Shown: piece after piece, positions 12,728 through 23,896 of the stretch
How the letters are laid out: each line of letters starts with the position of its first letter
Position numbering within the stretch: position 1 is the stretch's first letter
Source: Tetrahymena thermophila SB210
Taxonomy: Eukaryota; Ciliophora; Oligohymenophorea; Hymenostomatida; Tetrahymenidae
NCBI RefSeq assembly: GCF_000189635.1
Contig: NW_002476336.1
Span: 248,001-312,000 of the forward strand
Direction: 5' to 3'
DNA length: 64,000 nt
Notes under the pieces: generated by a model
The model's input: only the letters and a program-made list of their open reading frames with translations
Told to the model about the DNA's origin: nothing
The model's database searches: none
Made by a program: the position numbers and the translations under genes

Positions 12728-15429
12728 ATGGGAAACGTTTGTTGTACACAATCAGAAATAGCAAAAGTTAAATTTAAATTTAAGCATCATTTTATACTTA
12801 AAATAAAAAAATAATATTCAAAAAAGGATGCTTTTGTTACAAATACATTATAACCTAATGAGGAGTAGAATATCCATAATATTGCATCTGGTGATGAGCA
12901 AGATATAATAGTATTTTTAATTAATTTTATAAAAAATCAATTGAATTTAGTGAGAATTTTTCTTCTTATACACTAAGCTAATGGAGATATATAAAAAATT
13001 TAAAAAATATTTGAAAAAGTTTTATTTGACGACTTAATATTTTAAAATAAATTAATTTATAATTTAGATAAACTCAAGAAACGATGCAATTAACTTTTAC
13101 CTAAGTTCGTTTGTACAAAATGATGATTAAAATATGAATTAATAGAATGTAATTTAAGTTGATAGCAGTACAACTGAGGAGGGAGAAGTGAAAATTAGCA
13201 CAATCTAAATTAAATAAACACTATTTCTTAATAATATAAAAATGGATTTAGATTCTATTAAAGGTTCGAAATTAATATTTATTAATAAAATAGAATAATT
13301 TATCAATTTATTTAATATAAACAAATAGCTCATTATTTGATTTCAAATTAGAAATATGAGGATCATAATTTTTTACCAAATATAAATTCTATTACTGCTA
13401 ATCCAGATTAATTTCCTATCTCAAAGAAGGTAAATTGGAAAAGAATAGAATAAATTATTTCTTAAGCAGAAGTTAAAGTATTTTAAGGAAAAATAGAACC
13501 AGATGATATCTACTAGGGACAACTTGGTGATTGTTATTTTTTAAGTGCTCTGAGCTCCTTAGCAGAAGAGCCTGATTTGATTAGTAGACTTTTTGAAATT
13601 GTTGAGTATAATCCTCGTGGCTATTATATAGTTTGGTTGAATCATGATGGCTTCTGGAAATAGGTTGTTATTGATGATTATTTTCCATGTTTAAATAATT
13701 TACCAGCATTTTCTAAATCCCATGATAATGAAATTTGGGTTATGATTTTAGAAAAAGCATATGCTAATTTATTCAAATCTTATCACAACATTTCAGCAGG
13801 CTTACCTGAGTTGGCAGTGAGTGATTTAACTGGGTCTCCATTTGAATGGATTTTCACAAAAAATGTAGAGGAAACATGGAATTTTATTTTTTCAAAAGTA
13901 GAAGATGAAAAGGTGAATACAAAAGTTAAATATATACTTAATGCAGGTTCTAATTCTGACCCTAAGGGTGGTATAGAAGTGAAGGATAATACAGGAATTA
14001 TATCTGGACATGCATATGCTGTTTTAGATGCTAAAGTTGTTATGTCGAGAGATGGGTAAGAAAGAATTTTGTAACTAAGAAACCCTTGGGGAAAGGGTGA
14101 ATGGTAAGGAGCTTGGAGTGATAAGTCAGATAAATGGACTCCTGAATTGAAAAAAGTAAAATAATTATTAAAATTACTATTAGAAATAATGTTTGTTAAT
14201 ATTTATAAACAAAAGGAATGTAATTTAAGCAATAAAAACGATGGATTATTTTGGATGTCTATTGAAGATTTTTGTTTAAAATATTCAAGTATCTCTTGTA
14301 ATTATGTCTATGTTCATAACCTGTACAATGCTATAAAAGTAAAATTAAATACAAACTATTTTGCTAATTCTCATTAATTTATTATTTTTTCTAGATAGAT
14401 TTTATGAATCAAAGAAATTATGCTGTGATAAATTTTAAATCAGTAAGAAACTCAAATAATGGATATATTCAGTATCACTAAAAGGACTAAAAGAACTTTA
14501 AAAATATTGATGATAATTACGATTACTCATAAGTTAGAATGATTATATTTAGAGGAACTCCAAATAACATTATTTCATATGTAGGATAGGTCACTTCATA
14601 TGCAAGAAATGGTTTTATTAAAGTTAATCTCTAAAATAAGGGGGAATACTTTGCAATAGTGTAAGTAAATTGGGAGTAATCTTTAACAAGAGAGTTGGCT
14701 ATTTCAAGTTATACTGAAAAAGAGATTTATTTTGATGACAAAAATATATAATATACAGATGAACTTAGCTTTATTGATGATTGTCTTGCAAAAATTCCAC
14801 CAAAAAAAAGCGGAGAAGAGTATGTCTATAAAAATGATAGCTAAATATTTAGATACACAAACTCTTCATTCGGCTACTTTTATTACGTTTATGTAAACTA
14901 AAGCACTACAACTACTTTTCAAGAACACTTAACAATGTCAAAATTAGAACACTTAGAAATATGTCCTCCTTATAAAGACTCTTATTCTTTCGAAGTTGAG
15001 TTAAAACCCCAAACACAAAAAGTTGTTAAATATAAAATCTTGCCTGAAGGAGAAGGAAATTACCAATATCATTTCAAATTCACAAATAGATTTATACTCT
15101 CAAAAGAGGACTTGATAGAGAGAATAATTGAAAGCCAAAGTAACAAAAAGGCTCGAAAAATAAAAGGAGTTGAAACTTAGGTTTATTTTTATAGCATGTT
15201 CCATGGTGATGGTTTAGCTTTTTATTATTAAAACGACACTCAGCATACCTACTATGAGCAATTAAAGTTAGCCTTAACAAACTTGAAATCAGAAGATAAT
15301 TTAGATTTTACTCAAATTGTAAATATCAAAATTCCACCAAAATCAGGCAAATTACTAAAATTTAAAGAAATTAACGAGGAATATAAGGCATCATATAAAA
15401 TTTCATATGCTGCATACTTTAAAGATTGA
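12728..15429 (+). CDS. calpain-family cysteine protease, probably N-myristoylated and palmitoylated (about 824 aa)
   Basis: Exons 12728-13112, 13159-13263, 13329-14155, 14216-14338 and 14395-15429; the four introns are 46-65 bp and all phases close. The catalytic domain (about residues 230-480) has the cysteine in GQLGDCYFLSALSSL, the histidine in SGHAYAVLDA and the asparagine in LRNPWGKGEW, so the triad is complete. NDGLFWMSIEDF ends the domain in the usual way. The C-terminal 350 residues look like beta-rich calpain-type (domain III-like) modules with repeated NSSFGYFYYVYV-like strands. There are no obvious EF hands. The N-terminus is MGNVCC: Gly2 plus Cys5/Cys6 is a classic dual acylation signal, which suggests membrane attachment. 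Calpains are usually calcium-activated limited proteases. Residues about 14-130 are less certain, and a further 60-bp intron (GTTAAA...AAAAAG) within exon 1 is possible in phase. Confidence 0.9.
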
Positions 15430-15599
15430 TTTATTAATTAATTAAAAATATAATAAAAAATAATTAAATAATATCTAAAAATATTTTCTTTAAACTTGTA
15501 TATAGAATAAGATTCACTATCGAAATTAAAATATTAATTAAAAGTTGATGCAAATTAATATATAAAATATTATATTTAAAGACATAAAGTTAATTATTT

Positions 15600-18350
15600 T
15601 CATTGTAATCCTTCAGCATATTTATTTTCTAGGTCTTTAATAGTATCTTCTTCGTCATCAAATTCTTCTTTTTCTTATTTTTAATTTATATTTTTTCCAT
15701 CTTCTTAGCCTATTTCTTTTTAGGTTTACTCATTTTAAATTTGTTCTTAGATATCATCATTATTAATTTATTCACTAATTTATTTTTCTTTTATTTCTTG
15801 TTACTCAAAGCTATTTTCTTCACTTGAAGAATTAGAAGAAGGTTAAAAGTCTTAAATGTCATCTTGTTATTATAAGTTACTGATTTTTTAATTTTAATTG
15901 AACTGCAAATCTTCAAAAGCCAATTCTTCAGATTGCATTACAGCTATTTCCTTTTTTTCATATTAGTTTATATAAATGATCAAATATTTTGCTACGTCTT
16001 AAGTTAAGATAGCTTCTTCTACTAAATTTTGCACTATTTGTGCTATTTTTTCCTTAGGTATTTCAAATTCGAATAAATCTCTAATGCTTATAAGAAGCTT
16101 TGAATAAAGATATTATCCCTCATCATTAAGTTCATTCATACTACTATTTATATTCTTTTCATCACTTACACTTTTTTTTGCTTTAATCTCTTCAGTATCT
16201 GAAACACCGCCTTAGTTTCTCACTCTTTATTCATAGAGATTTTCAAGTTATTCTACTATTAATTTAAGCTTGTTCTACCAGTGGTTTTGATTTTAAAATA
16301 GCTAATGCCCACTCAACCCTTAATTTAAGAATATCCTTTCAAAAGATTTAATGTCTTCATCAGGAGGACGGATAACTTTAAAAATAGATTTTGAAGTACG
16401 GTAAATATCTGAAATGAAATGGAGATCATTGCAAGAATTCAAAATATCTAATACACAATAAAGAATCCTCATGAGATAAGTGTATGTATCAGAGCTTATT
16501 TCGATGCAAATATCTACTTTACCTCTTTCTAATAAAAGTCTATTTACAATATCTTTCTCTTCAGCTATTAATTTTTTAGTATAATCAGAAATTAGACTGC
16601 CAAAGAAATTGCAAAAATAGTTAGAAAAGGACATTCTACTACTGCTATCTCTTTCTAGAATAGATCTTAATTAATCTACATCATAGCTTTGAAGTTCATT
16701 ATTGTTCCATATTTTTAGAAGAATATACTCAAATAAATCTTCAGTTTCTATCTCTAAAACTTCTTGTGCTTTATGAGTTTCATCTTTATTACCCAAATCG
16801 CCTTTTAATTCTTTCTATTTTGACAATTATTTTTATTTCATCATATTCATAATATCAATATATTTATATTCTGTTGGTTATTTGATATGCTGTGAACTTG
16901 TTTTGACTAGTATTAATCTACCATCTTACTATTACTCTTGTTGGACTGATCCCTATTTTTCTTTTAATGCTATTTGCTAATTCTATTAAATAACTTCTTC
17001 TTGTTTCAGAGCTTGCTATTATTATATATCGTTAGCTTTTTGCAGCTAAGAATTATTATCACTAATTTCGTTAGAAACTTTTCTAACTACCATATTTGAA
17101 ACTTAAAATATTTTCGAATGAGGTCTTTTTTATTTTTGCTATGCGTCTAGTTATTCATTAGGAATAATATTATTACTGTTATTAACTGGTTAAGGTAGAG
17201 GAGGGATAGAAGATAGATTTTACTAAGTAAAAATTTTTGGTCTGGCTTTTTATTCTTGCATTTGAATCTGTGCATTTGCTTGTCCAGCATTATTTTGATT
17301 TAAATTGTGCTGATGATGATGGTTATGTTAATGATTGTTTTAATGAGGATTTGCATTTTACTGCCTAGCTGCTTGTTGGGTGTGAGCCATTTTCATGTCA
17401 ATAAACTACTTGTAATTATCGAAATTTAGCTTGCAGAGTAAAGGCTTTATTTATCCATTATTTTTATAATCTCTATATTAACTAAGTAAATCATTGACAT
17501 ACTATTTGATATTTTATTTTGTATCAATCTCTTCAAGTTTAGTAGTAATACGGTCTACATCATATTAAATATTTCTAACAAGAGATATCTTGAATACCAA
17601 ATACTTCATTATACAATCCTTCATTTAGTCTCGTTTTTATATTTCTTCATTTTAGATTTAATCTTCGATGCGAGCAACATCTAGGAAATACTCGTCAATA
17701 TATTAATTATACTTTTGAATATAATTTTGCATTTCTTACTCAGAATTTATCTTTTATCTATTCATGCATTCAAGTACCTTCTATTCATTTTAAAGATCTT
17801 GCTTTCTTTTTTTAAGCTAATTAATGATATTTATGTCTTATGTCTTTTGATGCACCTTAATATGTTGCTCTAGTTGCTATTCAAACTGCTATTGATCTTT
17901 TAATTTTTTTTCCACTACTTAACTCATTTAAATATATTGCTTTCTCATTTTATCAAATCCTTAAACTTATTTAATTAATTCTTTTTCATGTCTCTCTCCT
18001 ATTTTTTGCATATTTTTCAAAGAATAAACATCGTCTTTGAAAATATCTTTCATATTTGGTATTATATCGTTACTGATTGAAGAACCAAATGTTTGACTCT
18101 GCTCTGCTTGGCTTGAAAACAGAGTCTAAATTACCTATATAATCTATTTTAGACTTTCGTTATTATTCACTTTGATTTTTGATAATCCTTCGCATAATCT
18201 CTCTAAACTTCTCGCGTAAAACTCTTCTAACTTTGCGCGATCTGAAAGTATTTGACTAATTTCATCAAATATTTTTTTTCTAGAATCCTAATTTTTGGCT
18301 AAAACATCAATCCTTTCTAAAATATCAGGTTCATAATTTAAATAACTCAT
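15600..18350 (-). CDS. F-BAR (FCH) domain protein (916 aa)
   Basis: An intronless minus-strand frame from ATG 18350 to TGA 15602-15600. The N-terminal 280 residues are helical, with heptad-like spacing and an FCH signature (ILERIDVLAKNQDSRKKIFD followed by EISQILSDRAKLEEFYARSL). This is the curved-membrane-binding F-BAR fold found in formin-binding and syndapin-type proteins. A His/Gln/Asn-rich linker follows at about residues 330-480. A second, less repetitive helical segment (about residues 540-770) contains RGKVDICIEISSDTYTYLMR. A long acidic Gln/Glu-rich tail ends the protein. No SH3 domain is seen. Such proteins typically bend membranes and recruit actin regulators during endocytosis, phagocytosis or division. 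It is transcribed divergently from the ELMO-domain gene. Confidence 0.85.
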
Positions 18351-18799
18351 TTTTCTTAATTTAATCTTAACTGAACTAAAATTTCTTTTTTTTTTTCAAA
18401 AATATTAAAAGGTTTATTTTAAATCAAATCTTCTAATTTTAGTAATGGTTTATGATTGTAAAAATTATAAATTTTAACTATTTAAAAAATAATAAATTAA
18501 TAATTTCAATAAATTTTCTAAAAAACTTAAACAATTTTTTTAAATTTAATTTAATTATTGGTTGGCATAAAATACATTTAAATTTGATAATATTTTAAAG
18601 GTTTTATTGTTAATATTTTTAAAATTTTTAGATTCAATTTATTGATATTTTTTTTTAATTATTTATTTTCTTTTTAAAATCTCTAAAAAATTAACAAAAT
18701 CTTATTTTTTTATTTAATTTGTGTAAGTTATTATATTTTATTTGGTAAATTTTTGACTGAAGAGCTTTAAAAAAATACATTACTTTTAAATTTAGATTA
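18351..18799. promoter_or_regulatory. shared 5' region of the divergent F-BAR and ELMO genes
   Basis: 449 bp of very AT-rich DNA lie between the two start codons, so both promoters and both 5' leaders must fit here. I see no discrete motif that I can defend as a promoter element. Confidence 0.5.
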
Positions 18800-20962
18800 A
18801 TGAACTAAGATAATGGATTAGCTATTAATAGCGATGAAGATAATATTTTGAAAGCGTTTGAGTAAGGGGCACATGATATTATTAACCAAAAAAGAGATCC
18901 CAAGGATTTTATAGTATTTGGTGCACCTGATTAAAATGATTAAAAAGATTTTTCAAATTAAGAAGTTAGTTAACAAAAAAATAAGTAAACTTAATAAAAT
19001 ATTGTTATAGGATTTGAAGAAGATGACGATGATTTTACAGGTAACTAAGCTCATTATAATCACAATATAAAAAACACATAGAATCAATAAAATAATTATA
19101 GTTCAAATATAAATGATGCTTAAAATAATATTGAAGAAGATGATTTTGATGATGGCAATAAAGATTAATTTAAAATTGATGTCAATAATTAAATGGATAA
19201 TTAGATGTTTATAAATAGAAATGAGTTAGAAGCTGCTGATTAAAATACTAATGGATAAGTAGTTAGTAGGCCTGCAGGTATATATTTAGAAAAAGACGAT
19301 GATTTAGAAAAATTAAAAGAATTATATGAAGGTTAAGAAAAATAAAAAGTAGAAGCAACTAACAAACAATTTTCGCTAAATAGACAAGCTCAAGAAAAGA
19401 AAAAGAAATAATTTTAAGATTAAAAAAAGCAGAAAGAAGATAAAGATAATTAAAATGTAGCTAAGCTCACTAATAATGACTTCAAATTTGACAAATCAAA
19501 TAAAATAAAAAATATTATAAATGACGAAGAGGAGTTAGGGGAGATAGGAGAATGGATTGAAAAGACTGCAAATGTAAATAAAAAGAAAAAAGACGATGGC
19601 TTCGACGACGATGATGATGAAGACGATGCCTAGAAATCAAATAACGATGATGAAGATTTTAACTTTGATGATATAGTAGATAATAATAAAAACAACACTA
19701 AACAGAAAGGATAGTAACCAAACCAGGAGAAAATAAATTTGAATAATATAATTGCTGAAGATGAGGAAGATGAATAAAACTGGGAAAATCAAGAATAAGG
19801 CAATAACTAAAACGTAAACAATATAATATCTTAGGAGGTTTAGCAGTAGAAGAAAAAGGAAGAGTAAGAAATGCTAAAATAGAAATAAGATTTAATAAAT
19901 AAAAAATTACAATAATAGTAAATACTTAAGCACAAAAGTGGTCCCATAGCCAATAGATTGCAAGACAAAGCTAAATTTATGGAACTTACTAACAATAACA
20001 AAGAGTAAGAAAACGTTTAAGTTCTAAAACAGCAAACTTCTGATTAATAAATAAAGAACGGCTAAAGTAATAATGTAATATAAATTGAAGAAGAGGTTAA
20101 ATAAGAAATAAAAAATGAAGAATAAGATGATGGAGATGAAGTAGATTGGGATTAAATAAATTAGCAAGCCATGAAGTAATATTAAGTCCAAATCAAACAA
20201 AATATTTCTCAACAGGATAAGCTTATCAATTTCATTGATGCCTGGTCTGATTTCAAAAAATAAAATTTATCTGAATATAAAAAATAAATAGTTACAAGCA
20301 CTTAAGATAAGAAGTCTTTTTCAGTTTTCGAATTTTTAAATAGTTTTTGTGGAGTTATTAATCCTAATATAAGTTCTGTAGAGCTTTTAAATGAAAGAGA
20401 TTAGATATTTGCACTGGCAAAATTGTAATTTGATGATGAGCAGCCACTTCACTTTTAAATACTTTACTCTATCTTTTGCAATCTAACAAATAATTATAAC
20501 TGCCCAAGGATAGGTTCGCATTGGGAGTAGATTGGTTTCTAGGGTAAAAATCCTGGTACAGATCTAAGAGGTGCTGGTATGCTTGGATTACTATAGATTC
20601 TAGCTTTTGTCTCTCACTATAAAGATTATATAATTGATGTACTAAAATACTCTCACGATCCTATTCATAACTTTCCTCTAAGTATCACCTTAATCAACGT
20701 AACAGATATTGTATTATAGGCTTGTAGAGAATAAAAACTAAATAGTCTTATAAATAAAGAAAAAAGTGTAATCAGTGTGTTCAATAATTTTTACTTTGCT
20801 ACATTTTACTTTCTTTTCAGTTAGTATAAAGCTAAGTAATACACTGTTAATAGATTTGATGAATTAAAGAAAAATATAGAGGTAGCTGTCAAACACAACC
20901 CTAAAAAAACATTAGAAGATTTCAAATAAGCAATCTAATAATATTATAAGCTACGTGAATGA
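18800..20962 (+). CDS. ELMO/CED-12 domain protein with acidic Gln-rich N-terminus (720 aa)
   Basis: Intronless, from ATG 18800 to TGA 20960-20962. About 450 N-terminal residues are acidic and low-complexity (DDDFTGN, EEDDFDDGNK, DDGFDDDDDEDDA blocks). The C-terminal third (about residues 480-715) is a clear ELMO domain: DEQPLHFQILYSIFCNLTNN, HWEQIGFQGKNPGTDLRGAG, MLGLLQILAFVSHYKDYIID and CREQKLNSLINKEKSVISVF follow each other in the order of ELMOD proteins. ELMOD proteins act as GTPase-activating proteins for ARF/ARL GTPases, and ELMO proteins also partner DOCK exchange factors in engulfment. No PH domain or DOCK-binding tail is seen, so an ELMOD-like role is the closer match. The lysine/aspartate-rich N-terminus is unlike known ELMODs. 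Confidence 0.9.
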
Positions 20963-21221
20963 TCAGATAATTAAATTATTAGTTATTTTTTTATGATAAA
21001 ATGAAATTTATTTTAATGATAAACAATCTTTCCAAGTTTTTAATATTTGTAAAAATTAGTAAATGAAATTTATAAAACTTAAATATTTTGTTTTAAATTT
21101 TTTTAAATTGTGACAAAATTTTAATTTTCTATACCAAAGCCTTTTTTAATGTTAATTATTTATATATTTTTAGCCATTGATTAATTCTTAAACGTTATAA
21201 CAATTTATCAAAACTTTTGTA

Positions 21222-21872
21222 ATGGAATTACATATTCCTCCAATACCTTAAGAAAGATTAGTAGGAGACAAAAATCTAATTAAAAAAATAGTATGTCCTC
21301 TTTGCACTTGCATATTTAAATAACCTCTAATGTGTAACAAATGTATGAATATGTGGTGCCTTTCTTGTTTAAAAGATGATTATTTTGTTGAGCAATCTTG
21401 CCCTAGGAAATGCGAAAACGTTTAACTTTTGCAAAGCCCACCTCTATTAAATGATATTTTAAGCTTGATAAATATTTAATGTATCAATAAATTATGTCCA
21501 GAAGTAAAAACAGTCGAAGAGTATTCATAGCACTATCTAGACTGTCCCTTTAGATTAGTTTTATGTCCTGTTGATGAATGTATGAAAGAAATGACAAATA
21601 AAGAATTTATTTAGCACTAAACTTAGTGCCCAACGAGAGAAATTTTATTAAAACAATACCAAAAGCTCAATAAGCAATCAGAATCTATTGAAAGAAAAAT
21701 AAAAGAAAAAGAATCTGAGTTAGTTGTAATTTTTTTTTTAATAAAATGAAGTTTCATATAAAAAATAATATAATAGGCATTTGAAACTCAGAATAAGATG
21801 CTAATGACAGAAATCTAAGATAAAGAAAGATCAATAAATAATTTATTACAAGTTCACTCTTCTCATACATGA
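21222..21872 (+). CDS. compact RING plus TRAF-type zinc-finger protein (199 aa)
   Basis: Exons 21222-21725 and 21777-21872, with a 51-bp phase-0 intron that starts GTAATT. Residues about 25-67 form a RING-like cysteine array (CPLCTCIFKQPLMCNKCMNM, WCLSCLKDD, SCPRKCENV). A TRAF-type zinc-finger pattern follows (CINKLCPEVKTVEEYSQHYL, DCPFRLVLCPVDECMKEM, HQTQCPTREI), then a short coiled coil to the end. There is no MATH/TRAF-C domain. This layout is common in ciliates and suggests a ubiquitin-ligase or scaffold role. The first loop has CPLC and CNKC but no obvious His in the usual place, so whether it is an active E3 is uncertain. Confidence 0.85.
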
Positions 21873-22066
21873 TCTTTTTAAAAATTTATAAAAATGAATT
21901 AATAACATAAATCTATTATTTATTTATATATATTATTTGAGTATTTTTTTAATTTTGTAAAAAAATAAACAAATAAAAATTATTTTAACATTTATGTTTT
22001 GCAATATGAAACTCAAAATAAAAATCTGATTTAAAATTTTAACAAATAAAATAATTACACAAAATA

Positions 22067-22984
22067 TCACAAAAACCCTCTTGTTGGAATATATATGTTA
22101 TAATTAGAATTATTGTGGTAGGAATAGATTTCTTATATACGTTTATCAACGTTAAATTTGTAGCCTTCATTATAAAGTTAAAATAATTTTTCAAAAGCAA
22201 TTTGTTAAAGAGGTACAACGAATTCTTGTTATTATAGAAAAGTTTGCAGATCTTTCAAAGGCACCCATTTATAATCTGCTAACTCATCCTTACAAATATT
22301 TAAATTATTTGTTAGGGGCTTTAAAATATATAAAAAGTAAATATCTGGTCTGCTATAAATTCCTTTGGTAGAATCTCTAATTAGTAATAAATCTTTTGGT
22401 TCACAAACTAGGCCAGTTTCTTCCCTTACTTCTCGGATAGAGGCTTCATGCATAGCTTCACCTAAATCAACTCTTCCACCAGGAAAACTCCATAATTTAT
22501 TCCTCATTCCTTTTTTTTCTTTGACAAGAAGGACTTCATCTTTTTCATTAATAACCACTCCACCACTTCCCGCATTATGTGTTGCATAAGGAACATAAAA
22601 TTCCTCTTATGATTAATCTAGCCACTTAGTAAGCATTATATAACCTTTTAATGCGTGATGGATTTTAAATCCTTTTTCCTTTATAAGATAATTTAAATAT
22701 TTGAAATTTTCGCTGTTTAGTTTCAACCATGCACATTTTCTACCTTATTTTTACACATCATTTAAAATTTTATCTAATTATTATTAGAACTATTCAAAAT
22801 CATCAGGAACAGTATTAGACTCTAGATAAATAGAATTATCACGTTAAATGATGAATTCTAAAGTTTTAGTTTAACTAAAGTAGCTTTTTATGTTATATTA
22901 GCAAGCAAGGCATAAACCTGATGCTAAGAAAAATTTTTAGTATTTTTTTTGAAAGAATTAAGAAAAATATCTAGTAAATTTCAT
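22067..22984 (-). CDS. Nudix hydrolase, NUDT6-like (305 aa)
   Basis: A continuous minus-strand frame from ATG 22984 to TGA 22069-22067. The Nudix box is complete: GGRVDLGEAMHEASIREVRE followed by ETGLV, matching GX5EX7REUXEEXGU, at about residues 165-190. Upstream, GFKIHHALKGYIMLTKWLDQ and the PYATHNAGSGVVINEKDEVL segment match the arrangement of NUDT6-type proteins, in which a pre-Nudix domain precedes the hydrolase. The N-terminus (MKFTRYFSQFFQKKYQKFF) is basic, aromatic and free of acids, so a mitochondrial targeting signal is plausible. Nudix enzymes hydrolyse nucleoside diphosphates linked to another moiety; the substrate cannot be told. A (CAAT)n tract sits about 25 bp before the ATG in the transcript sense. 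Confidence 0.9.
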
Positions 22985-23450
22985 ACTTTTAAAAAGAATG
23001 CTTGATGATTGATTGATTGATTAATAAATAAATAAAAATAAAATAATAATCTAACGAAGGTAAATAGTTAATAGAATTAAAAGTATCTCTAAGGCAAAAG
23101 GTGCATAGAAAAATTAAAATGATACTCAATTGAGCTTTTTTATTTTATTCTTAAAGCTAAAAAATTATTTGAATAACTGACGACGGGGTCATAAATTGAA
23201 TTATGAATCCGTGCTTTAGTATCAAGTTTTTTTTATGCACCAGAATCTTATAACCCTATTATTTAAATATGAGTCATGTATGAAGATTCCTGCAATTATG
23301 ATTAATTCATTAATTTGTAATTTGATTCAGAAAAATACTAGTTCTATCTCTTTTATTAATACTAATTATCATTTATTAATTTATTACACTATCTATTTAA
23401 ATTTATTATGGGTGTTATTAAGAATTTCTTTTTATTCAAAAATTAAAAAT
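22985..23450. other. intergenic region between the Nudix gene and tRNA-Ala
   Basis: Contains a short tandem TGAT/CAAT tract at about 23006-23022, in the presumed 5' leader of the Nudix gene. Frames at 23235 and nearby look accidental. Confidence 0.5.
23445..23449 (-). terminator. Pol III terminator (T5) of tRNA-Ala
   Basis: On the minus strand, five T follow the tRNA one base after its end. Confidence 0.6.
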
Positions 23451-23523
23451 TGGAGAACCTGGGCATTGATCCCAGTGCCTCTCGTATGCTAAACGAGCGC
23501 TCTACCATTTGAGCTAGATCCCC
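23451..23523 (-). tRNA. tRNA-Ala (AGC)
   Basis: 73 nt on the minus strand. The acceptor stem GGGGATC/GTTCTCC includes the G3:U70 wobble pair that identifies alanine tRNAs. The anticodon loop TTAGCAT gives AGC, and the discriminator is A. The acceptor has a U-U mismatch at positions 6-67, and the T loop reads ATCAATG, with A at position 54 in place of T. Both are tolerable but slightly unusual. Confidence 0.93.
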
Positions 23524-23896
23524 GAACGAAATAATTTAAAAAAAATTTTTTGTTATTTTTTATTTTTTTATTTTTAAAATTTGATTAAAAAAAATATTTT
23601 AACAAAAATCAAATTGAGAAAATTGATTATAAAGTAATAAAAAAGTAAAAAAAAGAAGAATATTATTTTAGTATTGTATCTATCTAATGCATTTATATAA
23701 TTAAGTATTTCTAATCTATTGCTTATTTAACATTCATAAAGGAAACTGAAATTAATATTTATTATTGTTATTAATATTAATTAATATTGATTTTTCAAAA
23801 AAAAAAAAACTAACAACAATTAATATAATAAATTTATATTGAAAAAAAAATTAAATACATTAAGAGAGTAGATAAATAGCAAGTACATAATTCAAA
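23524..23896. other. AT-rich intergenic region
   Basis: The 5' flank of the J-protein gene. No ORF or motif seen. Confidence 0.55.

Noticed and set aside
14156..14229. A longer alternative for the third calpain intron, ending at GTAATTTAAG.
   Set aside because: Its length shifts the frame and destroys the conserved NDGLFWMS block; the 60-bp version keeps it.
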